In this document: piece by piece, positions 1 to 10,826 of the stretch
How the letters are laid out: each line of letters opens with the position of its first letter
Position numbering within the stretch: the first letter of the stretch is position 1
From: Utricularia gibba
Lineage: Eukaryota; Streptophyta; Magnoliopsida; Lamiales; Lentibulariaceae
Assembly: GCA_002189035.1 (NCBI GenBank)
Contig: NEEC01000505.1
Span: 1 to 21,969, forward strand
Direction of reading: 5' to 3'
DNA: 21,969 nucleotides
Translations under genes and position numbers: made by a program
Notes under the pieces: generated by a model
Databases searched by the model: none
What the model was told of the DNA's origin: nothing
What the model saw: only the letters and a program-made list of their open reading frames with translations

Positions 1-3
1 CGG

Positions 4-161
4 TTGAGAAAACCATTTTGGGTGCTCATGACATCCTAACTTCAATAACTGCATCACGATTTTCGTCGAGTAGGACCCGATGTGGCAAAGGAGTCAGACA
101 GAACCTTGGGTCAGAACGAAGTTCCCAACGACATCACCCGCCAGAAACGACAAGCTTTTCC
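4..161 (+). repeat. Half-unit a of the monomer (ancient dimer)
   Basis: This is the first of two diverged halves of the monomer. Anchors that recur in the same order in half b are: TTGAGAAA at 4-11 versus 162-169; AATAACTGCATCA at 44-56 versus AATAAATGCATCA at 201-213 (12 of 13 identical); GTTCCCAACGA at 121-131 versus GTTGCCCCACGA at 272-283; and CAAGC at 151-155 versus AAAGC at 302-306. The offsets run 158, 157, 151 and 151, so the anchors are colinear. The relation is sharper in A copies: at the M71/M72 junction the same 14 bases, TTGAGAAAACCATT, occur at 21707-21720 and 21864-21877. About 155 bp per half is close to nucleosome size. Confidence 0.85.
36..76 (+). repeat. Most conserved core segment of the monomer
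   Basis: The stretch from CCTAACTTC through ATTTTCGTCGAGTAGG is nearly invariant in all copies. The exceptions I saw are small deletions: loss of three bases giving CTTCAAACTGC in M20 and M32, CTTCAATACTGC in M27, loss of AC in M34, loss of TCG in M46, one T lost in M20 and M70, and a larger loss in M53. Conserved islands in satellites sometimes mark protein binding or nucleosome positioning, but no known motif is recognised here. Confidence 0.8.
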
Positions 162-312
162 TTGAGAAACTATGTAGGCAGCCTAATAAAGCCGAACGTT
201 AATAAATGCATCAATTTTTTGCGGCTACAAATGACTCTGGGCCGAGCTCGACTCGACCTCCTGCCGATACCGTTGCCCCACGAGAGCGCCTTATCAAATA
301 TAAAGCATGCGG
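162..312 (+). repeat. Half-unit b of the monomer (ancient dimer)
   Basis: This is the second half of the monomer and runs to the next TTGAG, inside M2. It carries the AclI-type AACGTT, the NsiI-type ATGCAT, the T run, the SacI site and the region that is most variable between copies (about 228-300). Its similarity to half a is described under half-unit a. The most diverged part is the GC-rich stretch around the SacI site, which aligns only loosely with the TGTGGCAAAGGAG region of half a. Most sites that separate types A, B and C lie in this half, so it evolves faster or is exchanged more often. Confidence 0.82.
215..220 (+). repeat. Length-variable T run
   Basis: Each monomer has a T run after ATGCATCAA or ATGCATCAAG. 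It is six T here, mostly six to eight in other copies and nine in M68 (near 20830). M3 has an A inside (CAATATTTTTGC). The run corresponds to the shorter ATTTTCG of half-unit a. Its length variation may be slippage or read error. Confidence 0.8.
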
Positions 313-1862
313 TTGAGAAAACCATTTTGGGTGCTCATGACATCCTAACTTCAATAACTGCATCACGATTTTCGTCGAGTAGGACCCGATGTGGCAAAGG
401 AGTCAGACCGAACCTTGGGTCAGAACGAAGTTCAAACGACATCACCCGCCCAAAACGACAAGCTTTTCCTTGAGAAAACATGTAGGCAGCCTATTAAAAC
501 CAACGTTAATAAATGCATCAAGTTTTTTTGCCGAGCTACAAATGACTATGGGCCCGAGCTCGACTCGACCTCCTGCTCGATACCGTTGCCCCACGAGAGC
601 GCCTCCTCAAATATAAAGCATGCGGTTGAGAAAACCATTTTGGGTGCTCATGACATCCTAACTTCAATAACTGCATCACGATTTTCGTCGAGTAGGACCC
701 GATGTGGCAAAGGAGTCAGACAGAACCTTGGGTCCGAACGAAGTTCCCAACGACATCACCCGCCAGAAACGACAAGCTTTTCCTTGAGAAACTATGTAGG
801 CAGCCTAATAGCGCCGAACGTTAATAAATGCATCAATATTTTTGCGGGCTACAAATGACTCTGGGCCGAGCTCGACTCGACCTCCTGCTCGATACCGTTG
901 CCCCACGAGAGCGCCTCCTCAAATATAAAGCATGCGGTTGAGAAAACCATTTTGGGTGCTCATGACATCCTAACTTCAATAACTGCATCACGATTTTCGT
1001 CGAGTAGGACCCGATGTGGCAAAGGAGTCAGACAGAACCTTGGGTCCGAACGAAGTTCCCAACGACATCACCCGCCCAGAAACGACAAGCTTTTCCTTGA
1101 GAAACTATGTAGGCAGCCTAATAAGCCGAACGTTAATAAATGCATCAATTTTTTTGCGGCTACAAATGACTCTGGGAGCCGAGCCGACTCGACCTTTGCC
1201 GATACCGTTGCCCCACGAGAGCGCCTCTCAAATATAAAGCATGCGGTTGAGAAAACCTTTTGGGTGCTCATGAAATCCTAACTTCAATAACTGCATCACG
1301 ATTTTCGTCGAGTAGGACCAGATGTGGCAAAGGAGTCAGACCGAACCTTGGGTCAGAACGAAGTTCAAACGACATCACCCGCCAAAACGACAAGCTTTTC
1401 CTTGAGAAACCATGTAGGCAGCCTATTAAAACCGAACGTTAATAAATGCATCAAGTTTTTTGCCGAGCTACAAATGACTCTGGGCCGAGCTCGACTCGAC
1501 CTCCTGCTCGATACCGTTGCCCACGAGAGTGCCTTATCAAATATAAAGCATGCGGTTGAGAAAACCATTTTGGGTGCTCATGATATCCTAACTTCAATAA
1601 CTGCATCACGATTTTCGTCGAGTAGGACCGATGTGGCAAAGGAGTCAGACCGAACCTATGGTCAGAACGAAGTTCCAAAAGACATCACCCGCCCAGAAAC
1701 GACAAGCTTTTCCTTGAGAAACATGTAGGCAGCCTATAAAACCCAACGTTAATAAATGCATCAATTTTTTGCCGGCTACAAATGACTCTGGGAGCGAGCT
1801 CGACTCGACCTTTTGCCCGATACCGTTGCCCCACGAGAGCGCCTCCTCAAATACAAAGCATG

Positions 1863-3092
1863 CGATTGAGAAAACATTTTGGGTGCTCATGAATCCTAAC
1901 TTCAATAACTGCATCACGATTTTCGTCGAGTAGGACCCGATGTGGCAAAGGAGTCAGACCGAACCTTGGTCAGAACGAAGTTCACAACGACATCACCCGC
2001 CCAAAAAACGACAAGCTTTTCCTTGAGAAAACATTGAGGCAGCCTATTAAAACCAACGTTAATAAATGCATCAAGTTTTTTGCCGAGCTACAAATGACTA
2101 TGGGCCCGAGCTCGACTCGACCTCCTACTCGATACGTTGCCCCACGAGAGCACCTTATCAAATATAAAGCATGCGGTTGAGAAAACCATTTTGGGTGCTC
2201 ATGATATCCTAACTTCAATAACTGCATCACGATTTTCGTCGAGTAGGACCCGATGTGGCAAAGGAGTCAGACCGAACCTTGGTCAGAACGAAGTTCCAAC
2301 GACATCACCCGCCCAGAAACGACAAGCTTTTCCTTGAGAAACTATGTAGGCAGCCTAATAAAGCCGAACGTTAATAAATGCATCAATTTTTTGCGGGCTA
2401 CAAATGACTCTGGGCCCGAGCTCGACTCGACCTCCTGCTCGATACCGTTGCCCCACGAGAGCACCTTATCAAATATAAAGCATGCGGTTGAGAAAACCAT
2501 TTTGGGTGCTCATGAATCCTAACTTCAATAACTGCATCACGATTTTCGTCGAGTAGGACCCGATGTGGCAAAGGAGTCAGACCGAACCTTGGGTCAGAAC
2601 GAAGTTCCAACGACATCACCGCCCAAAAACGACAAGCTTTTCCTTGAGAAAACAATGTAGGCGCTATTAAAACCAACGTTAATAATGCATCAATTTTTTT
2701 GCCGAGCTACAAATGACTATGGGCCCGAGCTCGACTCGACCTCCTACTCGATACCGTTGCCCACGAGAGCGCCTTATCAAATATAAAGCATGCGGTTGAG
2801 AAAACCATTTTGGGTGCTCATGAATCCTAACTTCAATAACTGCATCACGATTTTCGTCGAGTAGGACCCGATGTGGCAAAGGAGTCAGACAGAACCTTGG
2901 GTCGAACGAAGTTCCAACGACATCACCCGCCCAGAAACGACAAGCTTTTCCTTGAGAAACTATGTAGGCAGCCTAATAAGCCAACGTTAATAAATGCATC
3001 AATTTTTTGCGGGCTACAAATGACTCTGGGCCGAGCTCGACTCGACCTCCTGCTCGATACCGTTGCCCCACGAGAGCGAAATATAAAGCATG
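1863..3092 (+). repeat. Array block M7-M10, alternating A and B
   Basis: Monomer starts are 1863, 2174, 2485 and 2793, and the types are A, B, A', B. M7 begins CGATTGAG and has GTTCACAACG, CATTGAGG, CCTACTCG and GAGCACC. M9 is an A' copy: AACAATGTAGGCGCTATT with a shortened TAATAATGCATCA. M10 (300 bp) lost about nine bases near its end, reading GAGAGCGAAATATAAAG. M8-M10 is the first of three copies of a B-A'-B/C trimer. Confidence 0.88.
2174..3092 (+). repeat. B-A'-B trimer, M8-M10
   Basis: M8 is B with GCGGGC and ends GAGCACC. M9 is A' (CACCGCCCAAAAACG, AACAATGTAGGC, TAATAATGC, CCTACTCG, GCCCACGAG). M10 has CAGAACC, GTTCCAACG and GCGGGC. The same three features in order recur at 15166 and 19697. 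Confidence 0.68.
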
Positions 3093-6000
3093 CGGTTGAG
3101 AAAACCATTTTGGGTGCTCATGAAATCCTAACTTCAATAACTGCATCACGATTTTCGTCGAGTAGGACCCGATGTGGCAAAGGAGTCAGACCGAACCTTG
3201 GGTCAGAACGAAGTTCCAACGACATCACCCGCCAGAAACGACAAGCTTTTCCTTGAGAAACTATAGGCAGCCTAATAAACCAACGTTAATAAATGCATCA
3301 ATTTTTTTGCCGGGCTACAAATGACTCTGGGCCCGAGCTCGACTCGACCTCCTGCTCGATACCGTTGCCCCACGAGAGTGCCTTATCAAATATAAAGCAT
3401 GCGGTTGAGAAAACCATTTTGGGTGCTCATGATATCCTAACTTCAATAACTGCATCACGATTTTCGTCGAGTAGGACCCGATGTGGCAAAGGAGTCAGAC
3501 CGAACCTTGGTCAGAACGAAGTTCCAAACGACATCACCCGCCAGAAACGACAAGCTTTTCCTTGAGAAACTATGTAGGCAGCCTAATAAAGCCGAACGTT
3601 AATAAATGCATCAATTTTTTTGCCGGGCTACAAATGACTCTGGGCCCGAGCTCGACTCGACCTCCTGCTCGATACCGTTGCCCCACGAGAGTGCCTTATC
3701 AAATATAAAGCATGCGGTTGAGAAAACCATTTTGGGTGCTCATGATCCTAACTTCAATAACTGCATCACGATTTTCGTCGAGTAGGACCCGATGTGGCAA
3801 AGGAGTCAGACCGAACCTTGGTCAGAACGAAGTTCCAAAAGACATCACCCGCCCAAAAACGACAAGCTTTTCCTTGAGAAAACCATGTAGGCAATTAAAA
3901 CCAACGTTAATAAATGCATCAAGTTTTTTTGCCGAGCTACAAATGACTATGGGCCCGAGCTCGACTCGACCTCCTACTCGATACCGTTGCCCACGAGAGC
4001 GCCTTATCAAATATAAAGCATGCGGTTGAGAACCATTTTGGGTGCTCATGAATCCTAACTTCAATAACTGCATCACGATTTTCGTCGAGTAGGACCCGAT
4101 GTGGCAAAGGAGTCAGACCGAACCTTGGTCAGAACGAAGTTCCAAAGACATCACCCGCCCAAACGACAAGCTTTTCCTTGAGAAACTATGTAGGCAGCCT
4201 AATAAAGCCAACGTTAATAAATGCATCAATTTTTTTGCCGGGCTACAAATGACTCTGGGCCGAGCTCGACTCGACCTCCTGCTCGATACCGTTGCCCCAC
4301 GAGAGTGCCTTATCAAATATAAAGCATGCGGTTGAGAAAACCATTTTGGGTGCTCATGAATCCTAACTTCAATAACTGCATCACGATTTTCGTCGAGTAG
4401 GACCCGATGTGGCAAAGGAGTCAGACCGAACCTTGGTCAGAACGAAGTTCCAAAAGACATCACCCGCCCAGAAACGACAAGCTTTTCCTTGAGAAACTAT
4501 GTAGGCAGCCTAATAAAGCCGAACGTTAATAAATGCATCAATTTTTTGCCGGGCTACAAATGACTCTGGGCCCGAGCTCGACTCGACCTCCTGCTCGATA
4601 CCGTTGCCCCACGAGAGCGCCTTATCAAATATAAAGCATGCGGTTGAGAAAACCATTTTGGGTGCTCATGAATCCTAACTTCAATAACTGCATCACGATT
4701 TTCGTCGAGTAGGACCCGATGTGGCAAAGGAGTCAGACCGAACCTTGGTCAGAACGAAGTTCCAAAAGACATCACCCGCCCAAAAACGACAAGCTTTTCC
4801 TTGAGAAAACCATGTAGGCATTAAAACCAACGTTAATAAATGCATCAATTTTTTGCCGGCTACAAATGACTATGGGCCGAGCTCGACTCGACCTCCTACT
4901 CGATACCGTTGCCCCACGAGAGCACCTTATCAAATATAAAGCATGCGGTTGAGAAAACCATTTTGGGTGCTCATGATATCCTAACTTCAATAACTGCATC
5001 ACGATTTTCGTCGAGTAGGACCCGATGTGGCAAAGGAGTCAGACCGAACCTTGGTCAGAACGAAGTTCCAACGACATCACCCGCCCAGAAACGACAAGCT
5101 TTTCCTTGAGAAACTATGTAGGCAGCCTAATAAAGCCGAACGTTAATAAATGCATCAATTTTTTTGCCGGGCTACAAATGACTCTGGGCCCGAGCTCGAC
5201 TCGACCTCCTGCTCGATACCGTTGCCCCACGAGAGTGCCTTATCAAATATAAAGCATGCGGTTGAGAAAACCATTTTGGGTGCTCATGAATCCTAACTTC
5301 AATAACTGCATCACGATTTTCGTCGAGTAGGACCCGATGTGGCAAAGGAGTCAGACCGAACCTTGGTCAGAACGAAGTTCCAAAAGACATCACCCGCCCA
5401 GAAACGACAAGCTTTTCCTTGAGAAACTATGTAGGCAGCCTACCCAACGTTAATAAATGCATCAATTTTTTTGCCGGGCTACAAATGACTCTGGGAAGCT
5501 CGACTCGACCTCTGCTCGATACCGTTGCCCCACTAGAGCGCCTCCTCAAATATAAAGCATGCGGTTGAAAAACATTTTGGGTGCTCATGAAATCCTAACT
5601 TCAATAACTGCATCACGATTTTCGTCGAGTAGGACCCGATGTGGCAAAGGAGTCAGACAGAACCTTGGGTCAGAACGAAGTTCCCAACGACATCACCCGC
5701 CAGAAACGACAAGCTTTTCCTTGAGAAACTATGTAGGCAGCCTAATAAAGCCGAACGTTAATAAATGCATCAATTTTTTTGCCGGGCTACAAATGACTCT
5801 GGGCCGAGCTCGACTCGACCTCCTGCTCGATACCGTTGCCCCACGAGAGTGCCTTATCAAATATAAAGCATGCGGTTGAGAAAACCATTTTGGGTGCTCA
5901 TGATATCCTAACTTCAAACTGCATCACGATTTCGTCGAGTAGGACCCGATGTGGCAAAGGAGTCAGACCGAACCTTGGTCAGAACGAAGTTCCAAAAGAC

Positions 6001-7120
6001 ATCACCCGCCCAGAAACGACAAGCTTTTCCTTGAGAAACTATGTAGGCAGCCTAATAAAGCCGAACGTTAATAAATGCATCAATTTTTTTGCCGGGCTAC
6101 AAATGACTCTGGGCCCGAGCTCGACTCGACCTCCTGCTCGATACCGTTGCCCCACGAGAGTGCCTTATCAAATATAAAGCATGCGGTTGAGAAAACCATT
6201 TTGGGTGCTCATGATATCCTAACTTCAATAACTGCATCACGATTTTCGTCGAGTAGGACCCGATGTGGCAAAGGAGTCAGACCGAACCTTGGTCAGAACG
6301 AAGTTCCAAAAGACATCACCCGCCCAAAAACGACAAGCTTTTCCTTGAGAAAACCATGTAGGCAGCCTAATTAAAACCAAACGTTATAAATGCATCAAGT
6401 TTTTTGCCGAGCTACAAATGACTATGGGCCCGAGCTCGACTCGACCTCCTGCTCGATACCGTTGCCCCACGAGAGCCCTTATCAAATATAAAGCATGCGG
6501 TTGAGAAAACCATTTTGGGTGCTCATGAATCCTAACTTCAATAACTGCATCACGATTTTCGTCGAGTAGGACCCGATGTGGCAAAGGAGTCAGACCGAAC
6601 CTTGGTCAGAACGAAGTTCCAAAAGACATCACCCGCCCAGAAACGACAAGCTTTTCCTTGAGAAAACTATGTAGGCAGCCTAATAAAGCCGAACGTTAAT
6701 AAATGCATCAATTTTTTTGCCGGCTACAAATGACTCTGGGCCGAGCTCGACTCGACCTCCTGCTCGATACCGTTGCCCCACGAGAGTGCCTTATCAAATA
6801 TAAAGCATGCGGTTGAGAAAACCATTTTGGGTGCTCATGAATCCTAACTTCAATAACTGCATCACGATTTTCGTCGAGTAGGACCCGATGTGGCAAAGGA
6901 GTCAGACCGAACCTTGGTCAGAACGAAGTTCCAAAGACATCACCCGCCCAGAAACGACAAGCTTTTCCTTGAGAAACTATGTAGGCAGCCTATAAAGCCG
7001 AACGTTAATAAATGCATCAATTTTTTTTGCCGGGCTACAAATGACTCTGGGCCCGAGCTCGACTCGACCTCCTGCTCGATACCGTTGCCCCACGAGAGTG
7101 CCTTATCAAATAAAAGCATG
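3093..7120 (+). repeat. Array block M11-M23, B-rich
   Basis: Monomer starts are 3093, 3402, 3715, 4023, 4329, 4641, 4946, 5259, 5562, 5873, 6184, 6498 and 6810. B copies dominate, with A copies only at M13, M16 and M21 and a C-like copy at M18. Most have TTGGTCAG, GTTCCAAAAGAC or a close form, GCCGGGC and GAGTGCCTTATC. The three A copies form their own subset: they combine GTTCCAAAAGAC with CGCCCAAAAACG and CCATGTAGG. M13 and M16 are also shortened right after GTAGGCA. M12 and M17 (both 313 bp) differ by only about two one-base indels, which suggests recent local duplication. Confidence 0.9.
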
Positions 7121-7740
7121 CGGTTGAGAAAACCATTTTGGGTGCTCATGATATCCTAACTTCAATAACTGCATCACGATTTTCGTCGAGTAGGACCCGA
7201 TGTGGCAAAGGAGTCAGACCGAACCTTGGTCAGAACGAAGTTCCAAAAGACATCACCCGCCCAGAAACGACAAGCTTTTCCTTGAGAAACATGTAGGCAG
7301 CCTATTAAAACCCAACGTTAATAAATGCATCAATTTTTTTGCCGGCTACAAATGACTCTGGGCGAGCTCGACTCGACCTGCCCGATACCGTTGCCCCACG
7401 AGAGCGCCTTATCAAATATAAAGCATGCGGTTGAGAAACATTTTGGGTGCTCATGAAATCCTAACTTCAATAACTGCATCACGATTTTCGTCGAGTAGGA
7501 CCCGATGTGGCAAAGGAGTCAGACCGAACCTTGGTCAGAACGAAGTTCACAACGACATCACCCGCCCAAAAACGACAAGCTTTTCCTTGAGAAAACCATT
7601 GAGGCAGCCTATTAAAACCAACCGTTAATAAATGCATCAAGTTTTTTGCCGAGCTACAAATGACTATGGGCCCGAGCTCGACTCGACCTCCTGCTCGATA
7701 CCGTTGCCCCACGAGAGTGCCTTATCAAATATAAAGCATG
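6810..7740 (+). repeat. B-C-A trimer, M23-M25
   Basis: The order is B (GAGTGCC end), then GATATCC with a C-like tail, then GAAATCC with A features. This matches the trimers at 8360 and 9280, although the C tail is shortened and the third copy begins CGGTTG instead of CGATTG. Confidence 0.65.
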
Positions 7741-8359
7741 CGGTTGAGAAAACATTTTGGGTGCTCATGAAATCCTAACTTCAATAACTGCATCACGATT
7801 TTCGTCGAGTAGGACCCGATGTGGCAAAGGAGTCAGACCGAACCTTGGGTCAGAACGAAGTTCCAACGACATCACCCGCCCAAAAACGACAAGCTTTTCC
7901 TTGAGAAAACTATGAGGCAGCCTATTAAAACCAACGTTAATAAATGCATCAATTTTTTTGCCGGCTACAAATGACTATGGGCCCGAGCTCGACTCGACCT
8001 CCTGCTCGATACCGTTGCCCCACGAGAGCCCTTATCAAATATAAAGCATGCGGTTGAGAAAACCATTTTGGGTGCTCATGAAATCCTAACTTCAATACTG
8101 CATCACGATTTTCGTCGAGTAGGACCCGATGTGGCAAAGGAGTCAGACAGAACCTTGGGTCCGAACGAAGTTCCCAACGACATCACCCGCCAGAAACGAC
8201 AAGCTTTTCCTTGAGAAAACTATGTAGGCAGCTATTAAACCCAACGTTAATAAATGCATCAAGTTTTTTGCCGAGCTACAAATGACTATGGGCCCGAGCT
8301 CGACTCGACCTCCTGCTCGATACCGTTGCCCCACGAGAGCGCCTCAAATATAAAGCATG
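7121..8359 (+). repeat. Array block M24-M27, C followed by three A-type copies
   Basis: Monomer starts are 7121, 7428, 7741 and 8051. M24 has a C-like tail shortened to GACCTGCCCGATACC. M25 and M26 are A or A-like, with GAGGCAGCCTATTAAAACC. M27 is a mosaic with a B front and an A back. All three after M24 carry GAAATCC near the start. Confidence 0.88.
8051..8359 (+). repeat. Mosaic monomer M27: B front half, A back half
   Basis: The front half carries CAGAACC, TTGGGTCCG, GTTCCCAACG and CGCCAGAAACG, all B marks. From about GTAGGCAGCTATTAAA on it carries A marks: ATCAAGTTTTTT, GCCGAGC and GACTATGGG. The switch lies just after the second TTGAG, that is, next to the half-unit boundary. Confidence 0.75.
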
Positions 8360-9279
8360 CGGTTGAGAAAACCATTTTGGGTGCTCATGACATCCTAACT
8401 TCAATAACTGCATCACGATTTTCGTCGAGTAGGACCCGATGTGGCAAAGGAGTCAGACAGAACCTTGGGTCCGAACGAAGTTCCAAAAGACATCACCCGC
8501 CAGAAACGACAAGCTTTTCCTTGAGAAACTATGTAGGCAGCCTAATAAAGCCGAACGTTAATAAATGCATCAATTTTTTTTGCCGGCTACAAATGACTCT
8601 GGGCCGAGCTCGACTCGACCTCCTGCTCGATACCGTTGCCCCACGAGAGTGCCTTATCAATATAAAGCATGCGGTTGAGAAAACCATTTTGGGTGCTCAT
8701 GATATCCTAACTTCAATAACTGCATCACGATTTTCGTCGAGTAGGACCCGATGTGGCAAAGGAGTCAGACCGAACCTTGGTCAGAACGAAGTTCCAAAGA
8801 CATCACCCGCCCAGAAACGACAAGCTTTTCCTTGAGAAACCATGTAGGCAGCCTATTAAAACCAACGTTAATAAATGCATCAATTTTTTTCGGCTACAAA
8901 TGACTCTGAGCCCGACTCGACCTCGCCGATACCGTTGCCCCACGAGAGCGCCTCCTCAAATATAAAGCATGCGGTTGAGAAAACCATTTTGGGTGCTCAT
9001 GAAATCCTAACTTCAATAACTGCATCACGATTTTCGTCGAGTAGGACCCGATGTGGCAAAGGAGTCAGACCGAACCTTGGGTCAGAACGAAGTTCAACGA
9101 CATCACCCGCCCAAAAACGACAAGCTTTTCCTTGAAAAACCATTAGGCAGCCTATTAAAACCAACGTTAATAAATGCATCAAGTTTTTTGCCGAGCTACA
9201 AATGACTATGGGCCGAGCTCGACTCGACCTCCTACTCGATACCGTTGCCCCACGAGAGCACCTTATCAAATAAAGCATG
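8360..9279 (+). repeat. B-C-A trimer, M28-M30
   Basis: M28 (GACATCC, TTGGGTCCG, GTTCCAAAAGAC, B back), M29 (GATATCC, shortened C tail, 300 bp) and M30 (GAAATCC, A). It is followed directly by a second trimer of the same order. Confidence 0.75.
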
Positions 9280-9591
9280 CGGTTGAGAAAACCATTTTGG
9301 GTGCTCATGACATCCTAACTTCAATAACTGCATCACGATTTTCGTCGAGTAGGACCCGATGTGGCAAAGGAGTCAGACAGAACCTTGGGTCCGAACGAAG
9401 TTCCAAAAGACATCACCCGCCGAAACGACAAGCTTTTCCTTGAGAAACTATGTAGGCAGCCTAATAAAGCCGAACGTTAATAAATGCATCAATTTTTTTG
9501 CCGGGCTACAAATGACTCTGGGCCGAGCTCGACTCGACCTCCTGCTCGATACCGTTGCCCCACGAGAGTGCCTTATCAAATATAAAGCATG
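9280..9591 (+). repeat. Monomer M31, near-identical twin of M36
   Basis: It differs from M36 (10827-11137) by one substitution and one A in a homopolymer. Both share CGCCGAAACG, a two-base loss not seen elsewhere in the window. Confidence 0.85.
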
Positions 9592-10208
9592 CGGTTGAGA
9601 AAACCATTTTGGGTGCTCATGATATCCTAACTTCAAACTGCATCACGATTTTCGTCGAGTAGGACCCGATGTGGCAAAGGAGTCAGACCGAACCTATGGT
9701 CAGAACGAAGTTCCAAAAGACATCACCCGCCCAGAAACGACAAGCTTTTCCTTGAGAAACTATGTAGGCAGCCTATTAAAACCAACGTTAATAAATGCAT
9801 CAATTTTTTTTGCAGGCTACAAATGACTCTGGGCGAGCCCGACTCGACCTTTGCCGATACCGTGCCCCACGAGAGCGCCTCCTCAAATATAAAGCATGCG
9901 ATTGAAAACATTTTGGGTGCTCATGAAATCCTAACTTCAATAACTGCATCACGATTTTCGTCGAGTAGGACCAGATTTGGCAAAGGAGACAGACCGAACC
10001 TTGGGTCAGAACGAAGTTCACAACGACATCACCCGCCCAAAAACGACAAGCTTTTCCTTGAGAAAACCATTAGGCGGCCTATTAAAACCAACGTTAATAA
10101 ATGCATCAAGTTTTTTTGCCGAGCTACAAATGACTATGGGCCCGAGCTCGACTCGACCTCCTGCTCGATACCGTTGCCCCACGAGAGCCTTATCAAATAT
10201 AAAGCATG
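9280..10208 (+). repeat. B-C-A trimer, M31-M33
   Basis: M31 has the rare CGCCGAAACG, shared only with M36. M32 has GATATCC, ACCTATGGTCAG and a C tail. M33 starts CGATTG and has AGATTTGGC, GAGACAG and an A back. It lies directly behind the M28-M30 trimer. Confidence 0.75.
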
Positions 10209-10514
10209 CGGTTGAGAAAACCATTTTGGGTGCTCATGAAATCCTAACTTCAATAACTGCATCGATTTTCGTCGAGTAGGACCCGATGTGGCAAAGGAGT
10301 CAGACCGAACCTTGGGTCAGAACGAAGTTCCAACGACATCACCCGCCCAAAAACGACAAGCTTTTCCTTGAGAAACCATTAGGCAGCCTATTAAAACCAA
10401 CGTTAATAAATGCATCAAGTTTTTTTGCCGAGCTACAAATGACTATGGGCCCGAGCTCGACTCGACCTCCTGCTCGATACCGTTGCCCGAGAGCCTTATC
10501 AAATATAAAGCATG

Positions 10515-10826
10515 CGGTTGAGAAAACCATTTTGGGTGCTCATGAAATCCTAACTTCAATAACTGCATCACGATTTTCGTCGAGTAGGACCCGATGTGGC
10601 AAAGGAGTCAGACAGAACCTTGGGTCAGAACGAAGTTCCCAACGACATCACCCGCCAGAAACGACAAGCTTTTCCTTGAGAAACAATGTAGGCAGCTATT
10701 AAAACCAACGTTAATAAATGCATCAAGTTTTTTGCCGAGCTACAAATGACTATGGGCCCGAGCTCGACTCGACCTCCTGCTCGATACCGTTGCCCCACGA
10801 GAGCGCCTCCTCAAATATAAAGCATG
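10515..10826 (+). repeat. Mosaic monomer M35: B front half, A back half
   Basis: It is like M27: CAGAACC, GTTCCCAACG and CGCCAGAAACG in front, then AACAATGTAGGCAGCTATTA and A marks to the end. The switch point falls in the same short interval as in M27 and M42. Confidence 0.75.

Larger units (their letters stand above)
1..309 (+). repeat. Reference monomer M1 (B type)
   Basis: This copy is used as the coordinate frame for the array. In order it contains: the start motif CGGTTGAG (1-8), GACATCC (30-36), the conserved core (about 36-76), CAGAACC (99-105), GTTCCCAACG (121-130), the HindIII site AAGCTT (152-157), the second TTGAGAAA (162-169), CCTAATAAAGCCGAACG (182-198), the T run (215-220), GACTCTGGG (233-241), the SacI site in CGAGCTCG (243-250), GTTGCCCCACGA (272-283) and a TATAAAGCATG end (299-309). 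It is 309 bp with 80 C, 67 G and 19 CpG. The start point is arbitrary, as for any tandem repeat. Confidence 0.95.
1..1862 (+). repeat. Array block M1-M6, mixed types
   Basis: Monomer starts are 1, 310, 623, 935, 1244 and 1553. By the 3' part the types are B, A, B, C, mixed, C. M1-M4 all carry GACATCC near the start. M1, M3 and M4 have CAGAACC with GTTCCCAACG. M5 is a mosaic: its front and middle look A-like (ATCAAGTTTTTT, GCCGAGC), but it then has GACTCTGGG. M6 carries the variant ACCTATGGTCAG and a C tail with AATACAAAGC, and leads into the first CGATTG start of the window. Confidence 0.9.
8360..10208 (+). repeat. Array block M28-M33, two adjacent B-C-A trimers
   Basis: Monomer starts are 8360, 8672, 8972, 9280, 9592 and 9899. 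The order B-C-A occurs twice in a row (8360-9279 and 9280-10208, 920 and 929 bp). In each trimer the first copy has GACATCC, TTGGGTCCG, GTTCCAAAAGAC and GAGTGCC; the second has GATATCC and a C tail; the third has GAAATCC and A features. The second trimer ends in a copy starting CGATTG with AGATTTGGCAAAGGAGACAG, which the first lacks, so the two are not identical. Confidence 0.87.

Noticed and set aside
83-130. RNA polymerase III promoter or tRNA-derived element
   Set aside because: TGGCAAAGGAG at 83-93 fits a loose A box, but the GTTC word at 121-124 does not continue as a B box in any copy I checked. The dimeric origin of the monomer explains the sequence better.
1-309. Several six-base palindromes per monomer (AAGCTT, AACGTT, ATGCAT, GAGCTC, GCATGC, sometimes GGGCCC and GATATC)
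   Set aside because: About five are expected by chance in 309 bases, and they are not arranged as a larger inverted repeat. They are useful as restriction sites but are not evidence of function.
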